A stretch of 64,000 bases of DNA from Gavia stellata (Eukaryota > Chordata > Aves > Gaviiformes > Gaviidae), in NCBI RefSeq assembly GCF_030936135.1, contig NC_082611.1, forward strand, positions 12,291,001-12,355,000. The letters run 5' to 3'. The translations under genes were made by a program, and so were the position numbers. The first letter of the stretch is position 1, and each line of letters begins with the position of its first letter. Positions 22,113 to 33,000 of the stretch are shown here, piece after piece. The notes beneath the pieces were generated by a model. The model made no database searches and was not told where the DNA came from. It saw only the letters and a list, made by a program, of their open reading frames with translations.

Positions 22113-24073
22113 GCCTTAAGGTAAGTTACTCTTAAAGCAGCTGATTCCAACTCTGAGGATGGGCTATATTATCTGATAGGATTTTTCTATTGGAAACAAA
22201 AAAAAAATTGCATTCCTAATTTAGCCATGTAAAACTTACACAATCACGTCACCCTATTTTTGATCAAATCAAACTTCTCTGTTCTGTCTTGAGCATTCTG
22301 GTTATTTTCAAGACTGCCTTAAAATCAGTGTCTTCTGAACAGCTACAGTGACTTTTTTTTTTTTTTAAACTTAGCATTTCATACCAGCAGTGTGTTCCTC
22401 AGAACTTAAGTTTGCCAAAGGAAAGCTCTTCCTGGATAGGCTTGATACTGAAACGACTTCAGTGTTTTCAGTCTGCTTTACATGTGAAGTTGTGACTGTC
22501 AAATACACAGTCTCATAGTACAGTTTCTTCTAAAATTCCCCCTGTTGAAAGGCAAAGACTGCTTGAGTTTTCTTGTCTTTTGGAAAATATGGTGATTGCT
22601 ATTCAAAATTTTTTATTCAGATCAGTTAGACTTCTTCAGTAGCTTCTTTAATGCTCTCCTCTTGAAGTTGGTTGCTAATTCTTCAATTCAGGGTTATCTC
22701 TTAAAAGGATTGTTTTGGAAAAGTGACTTGACACTGTAATTACGTCTTACTGCAGTATAATGTGTGTATCTAAATCTGTAAGCAAATATTGACTGGAAAG
22801 TTATTTTGTTTAAACAGGATTGCCATTTGTTAATGTATGTTTTTTGACTGAAGCAGAAGTTAGATTTTTCAAGAGCTTTGACCCCTTGCATTCTACATTG
22901 AGGGGGGTTTTTTCATTTGTATCATTAATATGGATTTAAAATTTGCCTATGAATATCTTTAAAGATTAAAGATATCTCTTGAAATCTTTGTCCTTCCTAA
23001 AGAAGTGTTGTTATTTTTTTTAATATTGAAGAACTTGTCATTAATTTGTGTAAATATGTTCTGTAGGCCTGCAGCTTTAAGTTAGGTGGGTGAAAGTAGA
23101 AACAAACCACTCCTGGTTCTTAAACTGCTAAAATTACCGGTTATGAAAAAGTGTATTATTCAGCAATTCGTGTTACTGATTTCTCTTCCCAAAAGGTTTC
23201 AAAAAATTATGAAGTGACCCTAGCTAAAACCATCTTTACATCCTTATGAGGTATATACACTTCTGAACTTTGCAAACTCATGCTTATGGGAAAGGCAGGT
23301 GGTCCCAGTAACTGCTGCCTTTTTCATGTATCTGTCTTGATGATGGTTTGCATTTGCACTTTTAAATCTGGCTCTGAAGTTTTAAGGGTAGAGCTTCTTC
23401 CTGTGCCTACAGGAAACTCAAGGTGTACATAGAGTAAGGAACTTGAGCCATATCAAATGAACAACTTCTTAGAAAACTATTTAAAAAGTAAACACTAGAA
23501 AAAAAGAATTATATTAGGCAATTTTTAATACAGTTAGGACTACTTAAGGTGAATGAGATGCAAAAGTCATATTAGGCATCATAATGAATGTTTAATATAG
23601 ATGAGAGGGCTCTCTGTGCTGACACTGTCACTTCATGCATTTCTTCCTGTCAGTTCGAAGTTAACAAATGTTAGGGTAAATGTTAGTGAAAAGTTTGATT
23701 TGCATCTTGTAGCCAGTGGAGGGAGGATAAAAAGTTTGCAGTGAGTGATATTATAAATCTGCAAAATCTGTGAATCTGAATGTAAACGAAATTAATTTTA
23801 AGTCAGTTACTCCTTAAGCTGGTAAACTCAAATTCCTATTTAGTCAATAAAAGCTTATGCAGAACTAATGAACTTGCTTTTAGTCCATGCGCTGTAGAAG
23901 GTAAATAAGAGGATAAATGTTTACTTTGGCCATTCTGGGGTGAAGAGGATGAGGTGGTAGGAAGGAGGATCAAGAAAGGGGAAAATCATTTGTTGTCACT
24001 ACTGTGACAAAAAAAAAAAGTAATTTTGGATTTAAATACGCACAGAGTTTTCATAAGGACTAATGTTGTATAT
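22113..24073. other. Region between convergent BFAR and PLA2G10 3' ends
   Basis: About 2 kb of AT-rich non-coding DNA that must hold both 3' UTRs. On the plus strand AATAAA is at 23846. On the minus strand the nearest candidates are ATTAAA-type signals near 23523 and 23591, with AATAAA near 22613. If distal signals are used, the two transcripts overlap tail to tail. Confidence 0.5.
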
Positions 24074-27000
24074 CTAATATCTACATACAGGCTGAATCTC
24101 ACCACACATAAAGTCTGGCCACAAAAGGTATTTTGTGTGATAGGGAGCTTTAGAAAAACATTTGGCAGCTTCACGGTCACATTCACAGGCCATTTTTTGA
24201 CATTTGTCTTCTAGTGATTCTGAAAGAAAACACAGTAAGTTTGATGTTAGTCTGAAGTAATTCAAAATACCAAATATAATACCAAGAACTTCTACCTCAT
24301 GTTCCATATTTGCCATATAAATGGCTCTTATATTTCAAGTGCAATAGGAACTGTACTGAGCTTTAGTAAGACTTACAGTTGTTTCCTGTTCTTTAGGCAG
24401 AGCTCCATGCTAGGACATCTCAGCAACAGAGAATATACAAGCATGGTTTGGTTTAGTGGCAGTTGATAGTCAGTGGAACTATCTTGGCAGGTGAAAATAA
24501 AATAATTGGATAAAGACTTAAATACTCTTCTTCACCTTCTTCAATAAAGGAATGCTGATAACTGATTCCTCTTTAGGAAGTGGTATGTGACCCTCCCTGT
24601 CTGCCCTGTTGCTCTAGTGAAACTTGAGTTTGGGAAGATATTTTCCATTTCACATATGCTTTAATCTACTAATGGATGTAGCATTAAAATTATGTATGTG
24701 AAATAAGGGATGTAAAGATATTCCATGTTCAGCTTAAATTGCCCACCTTTTTTTATTCAGTAAGAAGTTAGGGACTAAGTGTGTTTAAGGATGATAAAAT
24801 CCACGTCTGGTCATATTTGTTTTATAATTGTAGTGTTGTAACTTAACAGATTTCTTGGCATCAATGTTTCTTCTTGGCATGAACATTTTCTTCTACAGCA
24901 ATATATTTTGGTTTTATTGTGCCAACCCAGAAGTGTGTGTGTTTTCTCTCTGCAACTGTCTGTAAACTGAAAAATCCTTGATTATATTTTGGCTTGAGTA
25001 TTTAACATTTTGAAAGCTTAGCTGAATCTCTGCTTGAGATTTGTCTAGGAGAAGAACAAGTGTTCAGTTTCATGAATGAACTCAAATTCTGCTATGAAAT
25101 GGAAGTCTTCTTAATGTATGTATGTTGATGCTGCAACTAGCTACCCTAAGAACTACTCAATAGTATAAGTAGCATAAACAACATGATAGGATAAAAACCC
25201 CCGCATTAACTGAGAAGAACTATTCCTTCTCTTGTTATTGCTCCAAACTTAATTTTCTCCATGATATGCCAGGGACTTTGTTTCAGCTATGTTTCTTGAT
25301 TACATGCCTACTATCTTGGCCAGTATTTTAAAATATTGTCAGATTCTGGACTGGAACAGGAGCAGAACCTTTACAGCCAAATATAGGTGGACTGTAACTT
25401 GACAGTTAACCAGGTAGTTTGAGAGAGAAGACCCTTAGAACTTTGGGAGCAGAGGAGGAAATCAGCAAGTAGAGATTCTGCATGAGATAGACACTTGAGC
25501 TAAGTAAAGGTTGAATGAAAAGGAGGAAAGGAAATATTGTCAAAAACTTTTATTTCCGGTCAGGCAAATTCTAAATTGAGTTATGAACTGAGAGGTTTTT
25601 GTGTTTTCTCAGAGCAGCCTACTGTGTTGCTTTTAAACTATGGTAGTCAGAAGCTCAGACTCATTGTTGTAAACAAGTTCATATAAAGGTCTGCATTTTT
25701 GTGGTGCAAATAATAACCAATTCTCAAGCTAATTGGCATTCTAGCTAGTAGCATAAAATCACATGCAAAGTAACTTTGACCTAGGACCTGATATTAAAAA
25801 AAACCCAAAAAACCAAAAAAAACCACAACCCACCCAAAACCAAACAAAAAAATCCACAAACCAACAAAACTCCCAAACCTAACAACAAGAAAAAACCCTG
25901 CAAACTTTGGGGGCTTGTGAGAGGTTATAGTTTCAAAAACTCTTTGAAATGTATTGGAAAATATTTGCTAAAACTTAAGGAGTTGTGAACACGTAATGTA
26001 AAAGAAATGTTGCTTTTTCCTGTTGAACATTTTTTGTTTGTTTTTTTGATATTTCTTTGTCCTTTTATACTATAGTGTGGCAAATACATTCGTATTTCAG
26101 AGCAATCGAACAAAATTTATCAGGATGTGGTAAGCCATCTGTTGCAACTTGTACACTAATTATGTAAACATTTTCAAACTAACATTTTATGGCTTGTGGA
26201 CATGTTACTTCCATAAATAAACATACTCATCAAATATTTTATTACCTCAGTGTTTGAAATTGTACGTTGTAATTATGAATTCATTCATAAATTGCAGCCA
26301 CTAGCAGTGGGCTGTGCAACCGATCAGTGGTAAGTATGCCAAAAACTTGTCCATCATAAACCTATAAATGGTGGGAAATATTTTCTGGTAAGTATAAAAA
26401 GGCTGCTTTTTAAACAGAATTTTCTTGCCTCCTGTTTGTAGTTGCTGTCCAGTTGGAGACCTGCAGGGAGTAGCATAACATGGGTTCTTCAACGTATGTA
26501 AATGTCGAGTAAAAAGAGGGGGTGGGGGTGGTAGAGTTTTCTGAAAGGGTATTCGAAGCTTGTAGATCAGAATTTTGTTTGCTTATGTACGTCAGTAGGT
26601 GGGGATTAAGAAGAAGAAACTGCATTCATTTGGTTGGCATAGCTGTGCTTTCTGGAGGCACAGCTTACCCTGGCAAAAAAAGTCACAAAAGGAAGGATGG
26701 TAAAATAAGAACTTTACAGTTCTTATGAATTCAATGAGACAATCAGTAGAAGTAAAAAAAACAAGAAAACAAACCAAACACTAGAACTGTTCACTCACCG
26801 CACACAGCAGCATTGTCTTCACATTCCCAGTGGTAACTTTCTATCTTTGGGTGACAACCTGCTTGTTCTGCCTTACCATAGCAGCAGTCATGGTTAAAGC
26901 AGCACCTGAAAGTAACAGAAATGGGCTTGCCTTAATTCATACTGTGGTGATTTATGGTCACGTAATCTGGGTTGGTTTTATCAGCGTGTTTCTACAGGCT

Positions 27001-30000
27001 GTGAAATAATAAAACAGTCAACGTATGCGAATGTACAAACAGTTACCTGCTCAGGAATCAAAGCAAGGTAATTGTTTAACAGATCACCTGGAAAAAATTA
27101 TTACTCTTTCATGTAATCAGTGGTGAGGAAAATGTCTGATACGCATTGGCCTAGTTGAACTTCCTCATAGATGAAAATACAAGGAATCTTTAAAGCATTC
27201 TCAGTTTTAAATACAGTAAACTTTTCTGTGGGTATGCCTCTCTCTTAGCCCCTTCCAAGAAAAAGATTAAATGCCAGAATAGTCTGTCAGATAATGAATG
27301 ATGTATTTTTCTGCCACTTACTGATGCTAGTGTAATAGTTACTATCATAATGTCATCTTATAGCAAAGTCTTTAGCTGGTGGCAGAAAAGCTGAGAGCAG
27401 GTGAAATGTTCAGGAATAAATAGGCATGGGTGCTGTGTAATGCCGTAATATAACTAAAACTGTTTGCTCAGTGTCATGAGAAAATTTGGAAAATTGCCAA
27501 AAGTTACTCTTTCAAAATTATCCTTGTCATAATTGGGACAATGAATTCGTAGACTTTCTGTCACATTGTGGAACTGAACAGTACAGGTAAGCATTAATGG
27601 CATATTTTAATGCTTAAAAAAGGAATTACTCTTCTGGTGTAGAGTCATTGCAAGACTCTACAGTCCAAGGGGGGTGGGTAACAAGGATCTGAAATTAGAT
27701 AGCTTGTAAGTTTTAAGTTTTTGCTGCAAACTAACTTTTTTTTTTTTTGACTTGGTGGAAGAACAGGATGTATGCACGAGTTCTTTGCAGTTAGTCATTC
27801 AGTTTCCTCCTGGTAGCCTAAAACCATCATATTACAGTAGGCATGTGATGTTTAGATGGTGTTTAGATTGCCTGAGGATTTTGTGTCTGCAATAGAAAAA
27901 GTTAATGCTATGAGTTCTCACTTGCAATTACTGTTTTTTCCTATGCTTATTAAGTAATTACTTGGTAATCCCACACAAATCTCCATTTAAAGATCCTGCA
28001 GTAAGTAACAGTTGAACAGCACATGCCTGTGAAGTAGCTCAATACATCCATTCCGTGCGCAGAAATAAAAAAAAAATTTGAATCCTAGTGAGTCTTTGTA
28101 GCAGTACTAAGGTAAATAAACCAGGAAATACGGCTTCTTTCGCCATTGTGCAGTCTATCTTCATGTGTTTACAAAAATCTTTAGAATTACTTTAGTCCCC
28201 CTTCAAGCATTTTAAATATTAGATGCTTAAGGATTTTACATGTAATCTTACGAAAGCAATATATGATTGTCTCCATTTGAAAGTTTATTTTCATATGTGG
28301 CAGGCAAACATCTAAATTGCAGTAACTATTACTTGAAAAATTCCATTACAGACGTTCTTACTTCAGATGAAGTATTTCTGTATTTGCACTTAACTTGCTT
28401 TCAGGCATAATTCTGAATGTAAACAGCCCACAATGTAGCTCAAAACTTGAAGACATCAAACTTGGTAAGAATGTTTGTATGCAAAGATTCTAAAAGTTTT
28501 AGGTCTAATCACGACTAAAATCTTTATGCAACACACACCCCCCACCCCCCCAAAAAAACAGATTTGAACTTTCCATATATTCTACCCTGAATGTGAGTAT
28601 CAGACGTTTGTTTTCCTTTTAACTTACAATTATCTGTCTGATAAGTCAGAACTTGAGATGTCACATACGGTTGGGAAATGTATCATTATAATGATAAACT
28701 TCAAAATATGAAACCTTTATTTAAGTACTGTAACAAGAAAATCATCTTCCTGTCAGCTAATGTTCAATTATAAAATAAATTGATGGTAGTCAATATGCTG
28801 AGATTTATTACTAAATACAAAGGTTTGGTGTTAGAATTATTTTAGTAACAATAATTTCTTTTATTCAAAAGTTATTTTTCAACAGGTTGAATTTTGCGTA
28901 ATTTCTATGTATTTTGAATACTAATAAAATGGGATGGATGGCAGTAGAATCAAAAGATTTTTTCAATTGCAATTTAAAAAAAAATTATTATTTTTATAGA
29001 TTGCTTGAATATTTGAGCTTTAAAGCTTCTCCAAGAAGACTTTAGTTCTTCAGCTCTTGGCCAAACAGCAACAGCAAAGAAACTCAATTGTGCCATGAAT
29101 CCAATACGAATGCAATGAGAGTTTGAGTTAAAGGCAAGTAAGACGCATGTAGATCTACAGTTACACAATTTTAATGCTTCAGAGTTTTCTTAGCAGTCTG
29201 AGATGTGTTAAACTTGGTTCCCTCAGTGATGTTAAATAGGCTTAATTCATATTTCAGTCCTTTTACTCTGTCATTTGCATACATTCAGCACTTAATTACT
29301 CAGATAAATAGTTACTCTTACCAGTCTACTCTGTCCTTGGGCCATCCTCTTCCTCCCAGACCACAGTAGCATCCATAACGTAGGTAGGCAAAAGGAGATC
29401 GACCTGTAGTACATCTAATGGCTCCGGCTAATTCAAGAATTCCTCTTCGATTTCTAAAATGGGCTTCCCCAAAAGTGCCTTTATAAACTGTGGAAGAAAA
29501 ACTCTTTATTTTTTATTGCAGATAAACATGCAGATATAAACCAGATTTTTTTTTTTTTAAACATCGATGAATGTTAGTATTTGAATATAATACAGTTTTC
29601 TTGTTGATGCTTCTGGGGCCATGCTGCTTGACCCAGTCTCTTTTTAACCCAATCTATGGTGACCAGAATACTGAACAACATTCTGAATAGCTGCAGTGGT
29701 TTCCTCCCATCAAGGCCACATACAACGGCAGACTTCAGTCATTTCCAGTCTTAAAACTGGCGAGGGCTAGCATGTGTTCTGTGGTCTAGGTCCACTAATC
29801 TGCTAAGATTAGATGCCCTAAGCATTACAGTATTTTCTCTATCATAACATGCAATTTTGCCCATATTGTTATTTTGTAAAATGTAATGCTTTACATTTGA
29901 ACACATATGTCCTCTGTGATGGGGTTCTGTTTTTCCAAATAACTGGCAGGGGTGGTGGGGTGGGTGTAGAGCAGGGAAATGGGAGGGTGCTTGGAGTAAT

Positions 30001-33000
30001 TTCCAGGGAAATTAGAAGAAGGGTTGTTTATTTTTTCTGTTTCATTTTGTTTGGGTTTTGTTGTTGTTGTTTAAGGGATTCTCACCATTATTTCTCCAGA
30101 ACAAGACTGTATTTAGGAACTTTCCCATGTCAGTAGTAAAGCAGTAGGTCCAGGGCAGCAAATTAATGTTGATAAACCAGATGACTTTTTTTAAGGCTTC
30201 ATGTCATCCTTCAGGTTGAGCTAATGCATCAAAGATCCTGAATGGTAATAGGCAGCATTTCCTTGCAGTGCAGGCTCCAAGCTATTTGCAGCAATTTTTA
30301 AGGAGTTGGATGTGTACAAAACAAATTAGTGGAAGGCTGCTGATTAGAGTTGTCTTACTAATTAAACTACTGATTTATTTTGGTATAAGGAGAACAGTTT
30401 ATAAACCTTAACTCCCAGTACTGGATACAGATTGGGAAAGACATTAAGCTTTAACTGCTGATAATACCTGAGAGAGAGAGACAGACAGCAGAAAAAATAT
30501 TTAGACTTTCTCATTGAAGGCTTTGATATTTATTTTTCTACAGAAGAACTATATGATTATACAGTTTGTATATAATGTGTATAATCATATAATCTATTAT
30601 AATAGACTAAGTAATAGACATATATTGTAATAGATTGTAAGATTAACTATAATCAGTTAATGGAAGATGTTCCCAGCACAGTTGAGTAACTTGAAATGCG
30701 TGGGATGCTGGTGACCACCAGCACTCGTAATTTCATGAAACAAAGGGATTTAAACACCTCATGAAATCACCTCACAAAGAAATACAATTGGTTTGTATGT
30801 GAAAACGGTTAAAAAGGCTTTTTTTGTTTGTAGCTAATCCTTACTTATGAAAATAGCTAGGCTTCCTAAGACAATATTTAGTACTTCTCTGACTGGCAAC
30901 TACTCCCAGAGCTTGTTCCCTCCTGCTTTGTGGGCGCGTGATCTAGGGAGAGGAGAGGATGTTGAAACAAGAGTGCTTAAACTTGCATATGCATCTTTGG
31001 CCATTGATTAAAAGCCATTGCATCATGAGGAGTTAAATAAAGCTTCCTTGGCTATGTAGTCATTTGCAGTTTCATTTAAAAACTGTTCCATTGGCACCAA
31101 AACTTCCTTGCTAAGATAGTGAATAGTACCTACTGTGCCATGGCTCCCATTCCAGGATACTATCTGCTGTTCAGTTATATAGGTTTTCTGGTAAAAAGAT
31201 CCTCCCATGCTTTCCCAAAGGGTCGATAAGGTATACTGGGTGGACTCTGGAACCTGTAGGTTGAGGTGTCAGAATAAGAGTCACATTGTGGAACTGGCAC
31301 ATGATCATCTCCCATTCCATTGCAGCTCTGAATATATGTTTCAGCTCTGGGTAGCAGAAGCATCCGTTTGAGTATAACCATATTCTTATCTTTATGAAGT
31401 GTTAAAAGTGTTATCTTCACTGTCAGTACAGGTTCAGTACATTCCCAGCTGAAAAAAACTGCAGTAAGGCTGCAGCATTACAATGACAACTGCTTATACT
31501 CTTAAATGTTTAGTAAGATTTGGCTAGACTCTTGTAGCTAGCCAGTAATGTCTGAAGGAATCATGTTAGTGGTTAATGGCAAAGCTGGGTTTGCTCTGCA
31601 TGGTGTTAGTGATTCTGAAGAAATCCCTGAAGAATTTTTACATTCTGTCTCAGTTCCTAGTAAATGGGGTAGGACGGTGTAGGAGAGCTACAAGACAGGA
31701 AGAGGAAACTAAGAATTTCCAAGTCATATTCCTGGCTGCACCAGAGAATTGTTTGCTAACTTTGGACAAATCCCAGTCTCTCGATTTAAATCCATGTAAA
31801 GTAGAAGTGATGAACTGTCTGCTCCTGGAGAAGCTCAGGTACAAATCTTTAAAATGTGCCATGTAAGTTAAAGAAAAAGACATGAACTTTTTATCCGTGC
31901 AATTTATTTGTGTTACAGCATCTGGACATCCAGGTATAAACCAAGACTGTATTGTACTGTAGATACTCTAAACATGACCGAAAGAAAAGTCTCTGTCCCT
32001 GAGTAACCTTTGTAACCTGAGTTTAATAAAAGCGACAAAAGACCATCCTAGAACGCATAGAACTATGGAAACAATAAGAGTATCAGTATGATGATGGTAG
32101 CGTTAGTGTATTAGCAACATAATAAAATTTCCAGAGTATTTTATCAGAACTTCTGTGGAATACAGTCAGAGTGTGAAGTGACATTCTGCGTATTTCCAAG
32201 TGTTTCATGAGTAAGGTATGTTTTTAAAGTACTCTGTGTAGTTTTGTTTATTTTTATGAAGACTTCGCATTTATCTTTATGGACAAGTGTTCCTGTAGTT
32301 TTGATTTTGCATTCCTGAAAGAGTAGTGTCATCCCTCTATGTCTAGGCTGTTTTTTGTTTTTGTCATGCACGTTGAGTGCAGCTCTATCAAACACAATAT
32401 TGTGGATGGGGAAAAAAGGAGAGAACCCGAATGCAATTTATTTTAATTTCATTGCTTTATAATGTGTAGGAAAAAATCAAAACTACATTGTCATGATATC
32501 TAGAGGCCATAGGAAATAAGTCCAACTAAGTGCAAAAATAATTTACAGTTAGACAATTTGAGTCTAGTCTTGTTGCAGCTTTTAATATTCTTGTAATATT
32601 TCATTCCAGTGTTTATTGCATAATAGGAATTGGAACTTTGTTGAAGTTTCAACTGTTCTCATTCTTGAAAGAAAACTTTAAAGACAGATATTTGGGAGAG
32701 GAAAAAAAAAAACTTACAAGAGATTAGTCCATCAGCAAACCCAGATTTAACTGGATGTGATGTAGCTGCTTTAAGAGTAAAGGTTGGAGGGAAACCAAAA
32801 CCATACCAATCCTAAGGCTACTTTAGGCACCATAAAATAGCAGATGGGGAAAGAAAAACCCCCAAACAAATCTATGCAGTTGTCTTTGTGATTGTAATGA
32901 CTAAACCAGAGAGATCGAAAGCCATGAGGTGATTTTTCTGAAGTAAGTAAACACTGAAAACAGCCTGAGAGAAAGTAACAGTAAGTAATCACGTTATATT

